A stretch of DNA of 64,000 nt. Origin: Glutamicibacter soli. GTDB taxonomy: Bacteria; Actinomycetota; Actinomycetes; Actinomycetales; Micrococcaceae. The stretch spans positions 62,001 to 126,000 of the forward strand of contig NZ_POAF01000006.1 in NCBI RefSeq assembly GCF_003309065.1. Direction: 5' to 3'. The notes under the pieces were generated by a model, which saw nothing but the letters and a program-made list of their open reading frames with translations, did no database searches and was not told where the DNA came from. Shown piece after piece: positions 40,801-49,423 of the stretch; within the stretch, counting starts at the first letter, position 1, and each line of letters starts with the position of its first letter. The position numbers and the translations under genes are program-made.

Positions 40801-41757
40801 ATGGGCGGATACATTGCCAAGCGCGTAGGCCAGGCCCTGCTGGTGATCTGGCTTGCCTACACCGCGGTATTCATCGCAGTTCAGTCGCTTCCCAACGACC
40901 CGGTGACGATTTTCCTGAACTCGGACTCGGCAGCTGATCCGGCGACTATCGCGCAGATGAAGGAGTACTACGGGTACGACCAACCGGTCATTGTCCAGTA
41001 CTTCTCCCAGCTGCTCGGTCTGCTGCGCGGAGATCTGGGATACTCCCTGTCCAGCGGCTCTGAAGTATCCGCCCGCATCGGCGAAGTCGCCGGTTCAACG
41101 CTGGTGCTGGCAGGCTCGGCCTTCGTTGTCGCGGTCGTTTTCGCTGTGGCGCTCACGGCCGCGGCCAGCCTGGCCCGCGGCGCCAAGCTGCGCAACCTGC
41201 TGCTGAATCTTCCGCCGCTCATGGTTTCCATCCCGGTCTTCTGGCTTGGGCTGGTGCTGCTGCAGCTGCTGGCGGTCCAGCTCGGCGTGATGTCGCTGTT
41301 CCCGGACGATTCGTTCCTCTCTCTGGCGGTGCCGATTTTCGTGCTGGCGGTGCATTTGAGCGCACCCATCGCCCAGGTGCTCATCAAGAGCGTGCAGGAA
41401 GTCAACACCCAGCCATTCGTGGACGTGCTGCGGGCCAAGGGCGCCAGCGAATCGTGGATTTTCTACCGCCATACGCTGAAGAACGCCGCGCCCGCCGCGC
41501 TGTCCATTGCCGGCATCACCATCGGAACGCTGCTTGCCGGGTCGGTGATCACCGAAACCGTTTTCGCCCGTGCAGGGTTGGGCCAGCTGATTCTCCAGTC
41601 GGTCACCGTCCAGGACATCCCGCTGGTCCAGGGGCTGGTCCTGCTGACCGCCGTCGTGTTCACAACAGTCAACCTGCTGGTTGACCTCATCCATCCGAAG
41701 CTCGATCCGCGTATCATCACCGCCCGCTCCGGTTCGCCCCGCGCGCTTGCGGCCTAG
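40801..41757 (+). CDS. ABC permease, DppB type
   Basis: 318 residues, about six membrane segments. The N-terminal segment YIAKRVGQALLVIWLAYTAVFIAVQSLPNDP and the large outer loop containing GYDQPVIVQYFSQLLGLLRGDLGYSLSSG are typical of DppB/OppB. The coupling loop is FVDVLRAKGASESWIFYRHTLKNAAP. It starts 11 bases after the binding-protein gene behind GGAG and is followed by its DppC partner. Confidence 0.92.
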   Translation: MGGYIAKRVGQALLVIWLAYTAVFIAVQSLPNDPVTIFLNSDSAADPATIAQMKEYYGYDQPVIVQYFSQLLGLLRGDLGYSLSSGSEVSARIGEVAGSTLVLAGSAFVVAVVFAVALTAAASLARGAKLRNLLLNLPPLMVSIPVFWLGLVLLQLLAVQLGVMSLFPDDSFLSLAVPIFVLAVHLSAPIAQVLIKSVQEVNTQPFVDVLRAKGASESWIFYRHTLKNAAPAALSIAGITIGTLLAGSVITETVFARAGLGQLILQSVTVQDIPLVQGLVLLTAVVFTTVNLLVDLIHPKLDPRIITARSGSPRALAA

Positions 41758-41771
41758 GGAAGGAAAAGTCC

Positions 41772-42659
41772 ATGAGCCTTCTGGCAGACAACGTCGATAC
41801 GACCGCCGCACCCCTGGCCGCTTCCGAACAGCCGGTTGCGCGGACCTCGGGATCCTCCGCGGCGCGGCGCCGGCTGGCGCGGTGGTGGGTCCTGGTTCCG
41901 CTGGCCATCGTGCTGTTGTGGGCCTTGGTTCCCTCGCTGTTCACCGGCCACGACCCGATCACCGGAGTGCCGGCGGACAAGCTCCTGGCTCCAAGCTCCG
42001 AGCACCTGTTCGGCACCGATCACCTGGGACGCGATGTCTTCTCCCGAGTTGTGTACGGAACCCGGCAGACGCTGCTCACCGCGGGGCTTGCCTGCCTGAT
42101 CGGCAGCATTGTCGGTTCGATCCTCGGGCTGCTTGCCGGAACCGCCGGCAGGTTTGCCGATAGCGCAGCCATGCGCCTGGTGGATGTCATCCTGGCAGTC
42201 CCGGCGTTCCTGATCGCCCTGATCCTGGTGACCGCGACCGAACCCGGCCCGCTGTCGCTGGGACTCGGTGTCGGGATCGCTTCCATTGCGGCCTTCGCAC
42301 GGCTGGTGCGCACCGAGGTGCTCCGGGTCCGTTCCCGGGACTTCGTGCAGGCCGCGCTGATGAGCGGGGGCGGATACTTCACCGTTCTGCGCCGACATAT
42401 CATTCCACACGTGATCGGGCCAGTGCTCTCGCTGCTGGCCGTTGACCTCGGCGCGGCAATCCTGGCGATCTCGGGGCTCGGTTTCCTCGGCTTCGGTTCC
42501 CCGCCGCCGACCCCGGAGTGGGGTCTGCTGATCTCCGAGGGACGGCAGTACCTTTCTGTCGCCTGGTGGCTCACCACCCTTCCCGGCCTGGTCATCGTTG
42601 CCGCAGTGATGCTGATGGCCACCTTGGGGCGAGCCGTCAACAAAGCCTTCCGCTTCTAG
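41772..42659 (+). CDS. ABC permease, DppC type
   Basis: 295 residues. A hydrophilic N-terminal tail of about 40 residues precedes five to six membrane segments. DppC features include HLFGTDHLGRDVFSRVVYGTRQTLLTAG and the coupling loop LRVRSRDFVQAALMSGGGYFTVLRRHIIPHVIGP. GGAAGG lies upstream of the ATG, 14 bases after the DppB stop. It pairs with the gene at 40801 to form the membrane channel. Confidence 0.92.
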   Translation: MSLLADNVDTTAAPLAASEQPVARTSGSSAARRRLARWWVLVPLAIVLLWALVPSLFTGHDPITGVPADKLLAPSSEHLFGTDHLGRDVFSRVVYGTRQTLLTAGLACLIGSIVGSILGLLAGTAGRFADSAAMRLVDVILAVPAFLIALILVTATEPGPLSLGLGVGIASIAAFARLVRTEVLRVRSRDFVQAALMSGGGYFTVLRRHIIPHVIGPVLSLLAVDLGAAILAISGLGFLGFGSPPPTPEWGLLISEGRQYLSVAWWLTTLPGLVIVAAVMLMATLGRAVNKAFRF

Positions 42660-42687
42660 CGCCGTACCCGGTTGAAAGGAGAGATCC

Positions 42688-44310
42688 ATGAATGCCCCAC
42701 AGAATACCGCCAATCCGGTGATCCGGATTGAAGACCTCACGGTTCAGTACGCGCAGGGAACCATCGCCGCGGACAACATCAACCTCCAGATTCCCGGCGG
42801 GCAGATCGTTGCCATCGTCGGCGAATCCGGCTCCGGCAAGTCGACGCTGACCAAGTCCCTGATCGGTTTGCTGCCCCAGGGCACCAAAAGCACCGGCAGC
42901 GTGCGCTTTGGCGGCACCGAAGTGACCACGTTGAACGTGCACGAATGGCGCAAGATCCGCGGGGCAGGCATCGGGCTGGTGCCGCAGGACCCGGGCGCCT
43001 CCCTGGACCCGGTGAAGACCATCGGCTCCCAGGTGATCGAGGTGTTCAGGCTGCACCCCAGCCGTTCGGTCCCCAAAGCCCAATGGCGTTCCAAGGCGAT
43101 CGAGCTGCTGGAAAGCGTGGGCATTGACCGCGCCGAAAGCAGGATGTCGCAGTACCCGCATGAGCTGTCAGGCGGGTTGAAGCAGCGTGTACTGATCGCC
43201 ATTGCGTTCGCACTGAACCCGAAGCTGCTCATCGCCGATGAGCCTACGAGCGCGCTGGATGTCACCGTGCAGCGGACCGTGCTGGAGATCTTCGTGTCGC
43301 TGGCACGCAAAAACGGAACCACCGTGCTGTTCGTGACCCACGACCTGGCCGTCGCCACGGATATCGCCGACCGCGTCCTGGTCATGAACTCCGGGCGCAT
43401 CCTCGAAGACCGGAGCGTGGCGGAATTGGTCTCCCAGAGCATCGACCCGTATACCAAGGCGCTGCTTGACCAGGCCTACGCCACCGCGAACCAGCAGGAC
43501 ACGCGGAGCACCGATGACCTGGCGATCTCGGTCGCGAACCTCGGCAAGGTTTTCGGCAAGGGGACTGCGGCCCATACTGCGGTGTCTTCCGTGTCCTTCG
43601 ACGTCGCCCGGGGGACCACGTTCTCTCTGGTCGGCGAATCCGGCTCGGGAAAATCCACCACCGCGAAAATCATCATGGGCCTGCTCGAAGCCAGCAACGG
43701 CAGCGCGCGAGTCAACGGCAACGAGGTGACCGGCATCGGAGGAAAGCAGCGCTACGCGCTGTGGCGCGAAGCCCAGCTGGTCTACCAGAACCCGGACTCC
43801 GCGCTGGATCCCCGGCAGCGGGTCGAAGCGATCATCGCCGAGCCAATGGTCAACTACCGCCTGGGCGACGCGGCCTGGCGTCGCGCTCGCGTGGCCCAGC
43901 TCATGGAACAGGTCAATCTGGGTGCGGAGCTTGCCTCCAAGCGGCCCGGCGAACTGTCGGGCGGCCAGCGGCAGCGGGTGGCCATCGCCCGGGCACTGGC
44001 AAACGGCGCTAAGATCCTGGTGCTCGACGAGGCGCTGAGCGCACTGGACGTCCTGACGCAGGAACAAATCCTGGAACTGCTCGATACGCTGCAGCGCGAG
44101 GAAAACCTCACCTACCTGTTCATCTCCCACGACCTGCACGTGGTTGAACGCATCAGCCACCAGGTCGGCGTGATGCGCGGCGGCGAACTGGTCGAGGTCG
44201 GATCCGTCGCACAGGTCTTCTCCGACCCGCAGCACGAGTACACCCGAACACTGCTGGCAGCGAACCCCGGCCGCGTACTGCGCGAGCTCGCCGAGACGCG
44301 CAGCCGCTGA
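42688..44310 (+). CDS. Fused double ABC ATPase, DppD-DppF type
   Basis: 540 residues with two ATP-binding domains in one chain. Domain 1 (about 1-265): Walker A GESGSGKS at 45-52, signature LSGGLKQR (Gln replaced by Leu), Walker B LLIADEPTSALD. Domain 2 (about 275-540): Walker A GESGSGKS, signature LSGGQRQRVAIARAL and Walker B LVLDEALSALD (Ala replaces the common Pro). Such fusions serve OPT-type importers. AAAGGAGA precedes the ATG by 6 nt, and the gene follows the two permeases. It energises the importer. Confidence 0.92.
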   Translation: MNAPQNTANPVIRIEDLTVQYAQGTIAADNINLQIPGGQIVAIVGESGSGKSTLTKSLIGLLPQGTKSTGSVRFGGTEVTTLNVHEWRKIRGAGIGLVPQDPGASLDPVKTIGSQVIEVFRLHPSRSVPKAQWRSKAIELLESVGIDRAESRMSQYPHELSGGLKQRVLIAIAFALNPKLLIADEPTSALDVTVQRTVLEIFVSLARKNGTTVLFVTHDLAVATDIADRVLVMNSGRILEDRSVAELVSQSIDPYTKALLDQAYATANQQDTRSTDDLAISVANLGKVFGKGTAAHTAVSSVSFDVARGTTFSLVGESGSGKSTTAKIIMGLLEASNGSARVNGNEVTGIGGKQRYALWREAQLVYQNPDSALDPRQRVEAIIAEPMVNYRLGDAAWRRARVAQLMEQVNLGAELASKRPGELSGGQRQRVAIARALANGAKILVLDEALSALDVLTQEQILELLDTLQREENLTYLFISHDLHVVERISHQVGVMRGGELVEVGSVAQVFSDPQHEYTRTLLAANPGRVLRELAETRSR

Positions 44311-44354
44311 ACATCCACGAACCACTTATTTCACTGAATTCCGAAAGAGATACT

Positions 44355-45599
44355 ATGAGCACCGACGCCCTGGAATCGACCCTGACCATTACCGCACCGT
44401 ACGGCAGCGAAGCCGCCTACCAGCAGCTCTCGGCCCGCTTCAGCGAGGTATTCGCGCGCATCGCCGAAGGCACCCGGGAACGCGAACAGCAGCGCATCCT
44501 GCCTTTCGAGCAGGTCCAGTGGCTGAAGGACGCCGGATTCACCACGTTGCGCGTGCCGGCAAGCCACGGCGGGGATCCGGTCAGCCACGAGCATCTTTTC
44601 CGCCTGCTCATTGAACTGTCGGCCGCCGACTCCAATGTGTCGCACCTGCTGCGCAGCCACTTCTCCTTCGTGGAAACCATTGCGCTGCAGCCGCAGGAAT
44701 TCCAGGATCGCTGGTTCCCGCGTGTGCTCGCCGGGGAGATTTTCGGCAATGCCGCCACCGAGCGCGGCGGCAACGCGCTGGGCAGCACCAACACCAAGCT
44801 CGTCAAGACCGATGCCGGGTGGGTGCTGCGCGGCGAGAAGTACTACACCACCGGCTCGATCTTCGCCGACTGGGTAGTTGTCATGGCGACCACGGACGGC
44901 GTCGAGGGGCGCCAGTACGCGGTGGTCGACCGCCATGCCCAGGGCGTTGAGATCCTCGACGACTGGGACGGCTTTGGCCAGCCGCTGACCGGCACCGGCA
45001 CCGCGATCTTCACCGACGTCGCGGTGGACGAGCAGAACATCATCCAGCGTAAGGTGGCCTCCACCCTGGAGCCCGCGTTCTTCCAGCTGTGCCTGCTTTC
45101 GGTGCTGGTCGGCATCGGCAAGGCGGCCCGCAACGAAGCCGCCCGCATTGTGGCCACCCGCACCCGTACCTTCAACACCGGCTCCGGCGCGCTGTTCAAG
45201 GACGACCCGCAGATCCAGGAGCTCGTGGGACGCCTGGCCTCCAACGTGTTCGCCGCGGAATCGATCGTGGTGTCGGCGGCCCGAGACCTGGACGCCGCGC
45301 TGGACCCGGGCCTCGGACTGGATGCGGAGGCCGCCTTCCTGCGCGCCGAGCTCGCAGTGCAGCAGGCGCACGTGGCGGCCCCGAAGCTGGTCCTGGACGC
45401 CACCAGCGAGCTCTTCGACGTCACCGGCGCCTCGGCGGTCTCCACCTCCAAGTCGCTTGACCGCTTCTGGCGCAATGCCCGCACCGTCGCCACCCACAAC
45501 CCGGTCGCCTTCAAGGCCCGCTCAGTGGGCGACTACTTCATCAACGGAACCATCCCGACGGGACTGCACTCGATCGGCGAAGCCAAGGGAGCCAAGTAG
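44355..45599 (+). CDS. DszC/SfnC-like flavin-dependent monooxygenase, second copy
   Basis: 414 residues, acyl-CoA dehydrogenase fold. It shares with the 29308 protein the blocks ILPFEQVQWLKDAGFTTLRVPASHGG, GNAATERGGNALGSTNTKLV, GEKYYTTGSIFADWVVVMA, LDDWDGFGQPLTGTGTAIF and FWRNARTVATHNPVAFKARSVGDYFING. It is about 33 residues shorter at the N-terminus. It lies 44 bases after the ABC ATPase and 2 bases before its DszA-like partner, so it is likely co-transcribed with the importer. Reduced flavin must come from a reductase elsewhere. Confidence 0.9.
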   Translation: MSTDALESTLTITAPYGSEAAYQQLSARFSEVFARIAEGTREREQQRILPFEQVQWLKDAGFTTLRVPASHGGDPVSHEHLFRLLIELSAADSNVSHLLRSHFSFVETIALQPQEFQDRWFPRVLAGEIFGNAATERGGNALGSTNTKLVKTDAGWVLRGEKYYTTGSIFADWVVVMATTDGVEGRQYAVVDRHAQGVEILDDWDGFGQPLTGTGTAIFTDVAVDEQNIIQRKVASTLEPAFFQLCLLSVLVGIGKAARNEAARIVATRTRTFNTGSGALFKDDPQIQELVGRLASNVFAAESIVVSAARDLDAALDPGLGLDAEAAFLRAELAVQQAHVAAPKLVLDATSELFDVTGASAVSTSKSLDRFWRNARTVATHNPVAFKARSVGDYFINGTIPTGLHSIGEAKGAK

Positions 45600-45601
45600 C
45601 C

Positions 45602-47020
45602 ATGGGAACCTTCGACTCGCGGCCGCGCTTCCTGCTCTCGGCCTTCCTGATGAACACCTCCAGCCACATCCTCGGCGGCATGTGGCGCCACCCTCAGGCC
45701 GAGCAGCACAAGTTCAACGAGCTGGCGCTCTGGGTGGAGCTGGCCAAGAAGCTGGAAGACGCCAAGTTCGACAGCCTGTTCTTCGCCGACGTGGTGGGCT
45801 TGTACGGCGACCACGAGGGCGGCTGGGCCTCGCTGGTGCGCAAGGGGCTGCAGGTTCCGAGCCAGGACCCGCTGGTGCTGCTCTCCGCGCTGTCCGCCAC
45901 CACCAGCGACATCGGGCTGGCCATGACCAGCTCGGTGGTGCAGGCGCACCCGTTCCAGTTTGCCCGCCAGGCCTCCACGCTCGACCACCTGTCCAACGGC
46001 CGCGTGGCCTGGAACATCGTGACCAGCGTGCTGGAGAACGCGCACCGCAACTTCGGCGGCGACAACCTGGTCGCGCACGACGACCGCTACGCCTGGGCCG
46101 AGGAGTACGTGGAAGCCGCCTACAAGCTCTGGGAGGGCTCCTGGGAGGACGATGCGCTCAAGGCAGACAAGGGGTCGGGCATCTACGCCGACCCGGCCCG
46201 GGTCAACAAGATCAACCACCGCGGCCAGCTGTACTCGATCGACGGACCGCACCTGGCCCTGCCCAGCGTCCAGCGCACCCCGTTCCTGTTTCAGGCGGGG
46301 TCCTCGCCGCGCGGCTCGCAGTTCGCCGCCACCCATGCGGAGGCGACGTTCCTGTTTGCGCCGCACCCGGAATACGTGGCCAAGAAAAACGCCCAGCTGA
46401 TCGGCAACCTCGAAGCCGCCGGCCGCACCCGCACGGATATCAAGGTCTTCGCAGGGCTCTCCTTCGTGGTCGGTTCCACCGAAGCAGAGGCCAAGGCCCT
46501 GGAAGCGGAATACGACCAGTATCTAGACCTGGAGGCCATCGTTGCCCATATTGGGGGAGGCATCGGCGTCGACCTCGGCGGGCTGGACTTGGACACTCCA
46601 CTGGGCGCGGTGAAGACCGAAGGCGCCCAGGGCGTGCTGGAAGCGGTACTGGCCTCGACCCCGGGACGCAATCCAACCCTGCGCGACCTGGCGAACTACC
46701 GGGCCAAGGCCCAGCAGATCGTGGGCACCCCGGAACAGATCGTCGACGAGCTGGAGCGCTGGCAGGATGCCGGGATCGACGGGCTGAACATCATGAACCA
46801 CGTGCTGCCCGGCTCGTACGACAACTTCATCGAAGGCGTCCTTCCGGAGCTGCGCCGCCGCGGCCTGGCGCAGAGCGAGTATGCGCCGGGAAGCCTGCGG
46901 CAAAAGGTCTTCGGACGCGGGGACAAGCTCCCGGCAAACCATCCGGCAGCCCAGTACCGCGGCGCCTTCACCGAATACTCGGCCGCAAATTCCGAGGCCA
47001 GCATGCAGTACCAGGGCTAG
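45602..47020 (+). CDS. FMNH2-dependent monooxygenase, NtaA/SnaA/DszA family, second copy
   Basis: 472 residues, the same length as the 30714 paralog. Blocks: RFLLSAFLMNTSSHILGGMWRHPQAEQ, LAKKLEDAKFDSLFFADVVGLYG, HPFQFARQASTLDHLSNGRVAWNIVTSVLENAHRNFGG, FLFQAGSSPRGSQFAATHAEATF and IDGLNIMNHVLPGSYDNFIEGVLPELRRRGL. It starts 2 bases after the DszC-like gene and ends the operon, followed by a terminator. It probably carries out the second oxidation, releasing sulfur (as sulfite, sulfinate or a thiol-derived product), in analogy with DszC/DszA. Confidence 0.9.
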   Translation: MGTFDSRPRFLLSAFLMNTSSHILGGMWRHPQAEQHKFNELALWVELAKKLEDAKFDSLFFADVVGLYGDHEGGWASLVRKGLQVPSQDPLVLLSALSATTSDIGLAMTSSVVQAHPFQFARQASTLDHLSNGRVAWNIVTSVLENAHRNFGGDNLVAHDDRYAWAEEYVEAAYKLWEGSWEDDALKADKGSGIYADPARVNKINHRGQLYSIDGPHLALPSVQRTPFLFQAGSSPRGSQFAATHAEATFLFAPHPEYVAKKNAQLIGNLEAAGRTRTDIKVFAGLSFVVGSTEAEAKALEAEYDQYLDLEAIVAHIGGGIGVDLGGLDLDTPLGAVKTEGAQGVLEAVLASTPGRNPTLRDLANYRAKAQQIVGTPEQIVDELERWQDAGIDGLNIMNHVLPGSYDNFIEGVLPELRRRGLAQSEYAPGSLRQKVFGRGDKLPANHPAAQYRGAFTEYSAANSEASMQYQG

Positions 47021-47031
47021 CAACAAAGCTT

Positions 47032-47067
47032 GGCAGGCAGATCCAACTGGGAGGGGATCTGCCTGCC
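47032..47067 (+). terminator. Terminator of the 39-47 kb operon
   Basis: A perfect 13-bp stem (47032-47044 with 47055-47067) followed by ATTTCC, 11 bases after the last stop codon. Confidence 0.8.
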
Positions 47068-47116
47068 ATTTCCTGATCCGCAGACTTTCATCGGCAACGG
47101 CGGTATCGTTGCGCAC

Positions 47117-47533
47117 ATGGGCACCAACCACGTAAACGATCCCGCAGTCATCCGGCGACTGCTGACAAATCGAGGCCGCTGGGCAGTTGTCCGCCTGACC
47201 AACAATCCGCGGCGCGTCGCGCCTTCGGTCGCACGCTTCCTCCAGGACTCGCTGGGCATGGAAATCATTCCGGTGTCGCTCACCGGGGAGTCGGTATTCG
47301 GCCGGAGCGGTTACGAGAAGCTGGCGGATATCCCGGGCACGATCGACGTGGTGAACTGCTTCGTCAATTCGCAGAAAGTCGGCGACGTCGTCGACCAGGC
47401 AATTGCCGTCGGCGCGCGGGCAATCTGGCTTCAACTAGGGGTGATAGACCAGAGCGCGGCACAGAGGGCAGCCGCTGCCGGCTTGGACGTCGTCATGGAC
47501 ACCTGCCCCATGATCGAATTTCCGCGTATTTAG
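47117..47533 (+). CDS. CoA-binding-fold protein, diverged paralog
   Basis: 138 residues. The middle and end align by eye with the metY-coupled protein at 14454-14948: SVFGRSGYEKLADIPGTIDVVNCF, DQAIAVGARAIWLQLGVIDQSAAQRAAAAGLDVVMDTCPMIE. The N-terminal nucleotide-binding turn is altered: VRLTNNPRRVAPS replaces VGASNKPSRASY, so CoA binding may be lost or changed. The ATG at 47117 is 7 nt after TATCGT (47104-47109), implying a leaderless transcript separate from the operon upstream. Function unknown. Confidence 0.8.
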   Translation: MGTNHVNDPAVIRRLLTNRGRWAVVRLTNNPRRVAPSVARFLQDSLGMEIIPVSLTGESVFGRSGYEKLADIPGTIDVVNCFVNSQKVGDVVDQAIAVGARAIWLQLGVIDQSAAQRAAAAGLDVVMDTCPMIEFPRI

Positions 47534-47636
47534 CGACCCGGTATCGTCGGGGCGCCGATAGCCCAGCACGAAGCCGATTCAGGCTGATACCGTTGGCTCC
47601 GAAACGTGGATCGTTGAGTGAACCGGGGAGCTCACA

Positions 47637-48044
47637 ATGTCGGGCAATGGATCGTCGCATAGCGACAAGGAACGCACGGAAAATGCCTGGCGGGCCTTGT
47701 GCCTGCAGATGCCCCGCGCCTATGAAGACCATCCGTTCGGGCCGGAAACGACAGTCTTCAAGGTCGCCGGCAGGGACCGGGAGAACGGCAAGCTGTTTGC
47801 CTTGATCATGCACCTGCACGGCGAACTGCTGCTGAACCTGAAATGCGAACCCGCGCTGGCTGACCAGCAGCGAAGCGAGCACCCGGAGATCACCCCGGGA
47901 TATCACATGAACAAGAAGCACTGGAATTCGGTGCGAATGGGGCTGGACGAGCAAACCATGCGCGAGCTCATCGAGGACTCCTATGATCTGGTCGTCGACG
48001 GAATGCCGAACCGGGACAAGGAAGTCATCCGCCGTTCCTGGTGA
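47637..48044 (+). CDS. MmcQ/YjbR family DNA-binding-like protein
   Basis: 135 residues of the YjbR (DUF419) family. Diagnostic stretches are MPRAYEDHPFGPETTVFKVAGRDR, KLFALIMHLHGELLLNLKCEPALADQQRSEHPEITPGYHMNKKHWNSV, and the C-terminal MRELIEDSYDLVVDGMPNRDKEVI. The fold (CyaY-like) is known from structures but no firm function has been given. GGGGAG lies 8 nt before the ATG. It is monocistronic and convergent with the 6C-like RNA. Confidence 0.88.
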   Translation: MSGNGSSHSDKERTENAWRALCLQMPRAYEDHPFGPETTVFKVAGRDRENGKLFALIMHLHGELLLNLKCEPALADQQRSEHPEITPGYHMNKKHWNSVRMGLDEQTMRELIEDSYDLVVDGMPNRDKEVIRRSW

Positions 48045-48065
48045 ATGCCGGCCAAGCCGGCAAGG

Positions 48066-48182
48066 CAAAAAGTATCGGGAGGGGCGGCTCTCCACCGTAT
48101 TGGGGGTAAGTGGAGAGCCTCGCTGCCGCACAAATAACTTGGGGGATTATTTGCGCCGCCCCGGCAACAATGGATGGTTGCA
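48066..48182 (-). ncRNA. 6C-like small RNA
   Basis: Minus strand. A closing helix pairs 48158-48162 with 48081-48085 (GGGGC/GCCCC) and encloses two hairpins. The first has stem CAAATAA/TTATTTG (48153-48131); the second has a 10-bp stem GGCTCTCCAC/GTGGAGAGCC (48119-48086). On the transcribed strand both loops carry CCCCCAA, the C-rich double-loop hallmark of actinobacterial 6C RNA. Five Us follow (48071-48067). A -10 TAGGAT (48194-48189) with TTCATC 16 nt upstream places the 5' end near 48182. Each loop has five, not six, Cs. Confidence 0.75.
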
Positions 48183-48476
48183 AGCGCCATCCTAAATTCA
48201 GTCTTGTCAGGATGAATTTGGAATTCAATATACGGCTCAATCATTCACTACCTATATTTGCCCAGGCTGCTACCTGCAAATAGAAACAAGCGGCTCCTGC
48301 TTTCGGCATCGCCCGGGCCGGACGCCTCTATCCAAGGCACCGGGCCTGCGGCGCATGGTCCTGCTTCCGGGAATCTGGGGCCTGAGTCCAGGTCGGGGAC
48401 CGGAGCCTTCGCGGATGCTTGAGGCGAGCCGACGCGGGGCATTGACAGCGCATCGTCGAATGAGAACCATGGATTC
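48183..48476. other. Intergenic stretch with the 6C promoter and no gene
   Basis: About 290 bases. The left part is AT-rich and holds the minus-strand promoter of the 6C-like RNA. The right part is GC-rich upstream sequence of the VOC gene. No coding frame with a ribosome site was found. Confidence 0.5.
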
Positions 48477-48881
48477 ATGAGCCTGTTCATTACGTGCCCC
48501 GTCCAGAGCGTCGAGCGGGCCACTGCGTTCTACACAGCCCTCGGTTGGACGCTGAACTCCGAGATGTCCAGCGACGAGGTCGCCTGTTTTGCGATCTCGG
48601 CTGATCAGTATGTCATGCTCGGCAGCCGTGAAATGTATGCGAGTGTCGGAGGCGTGGAAGAACTTATCGGCGGGCCCGATACGCCCTCGAAGGTCACGGT
48701 GTCATTCGACCTGGGCAGCCGCGAAGCGGTCGACGAGCTGGTCGAGCGAGCTGGAGCCGCAGGAGGAAAAATCGGCGACACCGATGACTATCCGTTCATG
48801 TACCAGCGGCAGTTCGACGACCCGGACGGATACCACTATTCTCCGTTCTGGATGAAGGACGAGGCCGGCCCGACCACTTAA
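48477..48881 (+). CDS. VOC-superfamily (glyoxalase/bleomycin resistance-like) protein
   Basis: 134 residues with the paired beta-alpha-beta modules of the VOC fold: SLFITCPVQSVERATAFYTALGWTLNSEMS...ACFAISADQYVMLGSREMY and KVTVSFDLGSREAVDELVERAGAAGGKIGDTDDYPFMYQRQFDDPDGYHYSPFWM. The closing DPDGYHY motif is typical of lactoylglutathione-lyase-like members. The start at 48477 has no strong ribosome site. Activity not predictable. Confidence 0.85.
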   Translation: MSLFITCPVQSVERATAFYTALGWTLNSEMSSDEVACFAISADQYVMLGSREMYASVGGVEELIGGPDTPSKVTVSFDLGSREAVDELVERAGAAGGKIGDTDDYPFMYQRQFDDPDGYHYSPFWMKDEAGPTT

Positions 48882-49020
48882 GCCCCTATCTGCCTCATGC
48901 CTTCTTGCCAGCCTCCGGAGAAGGTTCTGGCCGGGACCTGTGGACCACGGTTTCGCCAAAGGGACCAAGAATACATGTGCTGAAGGGCCCAAAACGCCGG
49001 TGGATCAATAGACTGGAAGC

Positions 49021-49344
49021 ATGTACTTCATCGTTGTTAAATATCAGGTAAAGCCAGAATTCACCGACAGCTTCATGGACCACGTTGCCGAGTTCACCAA
49101 GGCCACCCGCGCCGAAGAAGGCAACCTGTGGTTTGACTGGTCGATCAGCGTCGAGGATCCCAACGAGTTCGTGCTCGTCGAGGCATTCCGCGATGACGAA
49201 GCCGCTGGCGCCCACGTCAACTCCGCACACTTCGCAGCCGGCCTGGAGTCCATGCGCCCGCTGCTGGTAACCACCCCGAAGATCGTCTCCCGCAAGGTCG
49301 ACGGCGAGGACTGGGACGCCATGGGCGAACTGGTCATCGACTAA
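49021..49344 (+). CDS. Antibiotic biosynthesis monooxygenase-like (ABM) protein
   Basis: 107 residues, ABM/YgiN-like ferredoxin fold: MYFIVVKYQVKPEFTDSFMDHVAEFTKATRAEEGNLWFDWSISVEDPNEFVLVEAFRDDEAAGAHVNSAHF. The Asn/His residues of the active pocket in related quinol monooxygenases are partly present (HVNSAHF). GGAAG lies just before the start. It is monocistronic, followed by a 15-bp terminator. Confidence 0.88.
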   Translation: MYFIVVKYQVKPEFTDSFMDHVAEFTKATRAEEGNLWFDWSISVEDPNEFVLVEAFRDDEAAGAHVNSAHFAAGLESMRPLLVTTPKIVSRKVDGEDWDAMGELVID

Positions 49345-49361
49345 TTCACTCATTAAGCGTT

Positions 49362-49395
49362 GAAGGCGCGGACCCCGTCAGGGGTCCGCGCCTTC
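49362..49395. terminator. Bidirectional terminator
   Basis: A perfect 15-bp stem (49362-49376 with 49381-49395), between convergent genes. Confidence 0.85.
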
Positions 49396-49423
49396 GCTCT
49401 ACGCAGCTGGTGCGGCGATCAGC

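Noticed and set aside
44355-45599. Annotation as acyl-CoA dehydrogenase of fatty-acid oxidation
   Set aside because: Same fold, but sequence blocks and pairing with an FMNH2 monooxygenase fit the DszC/SfnC group.
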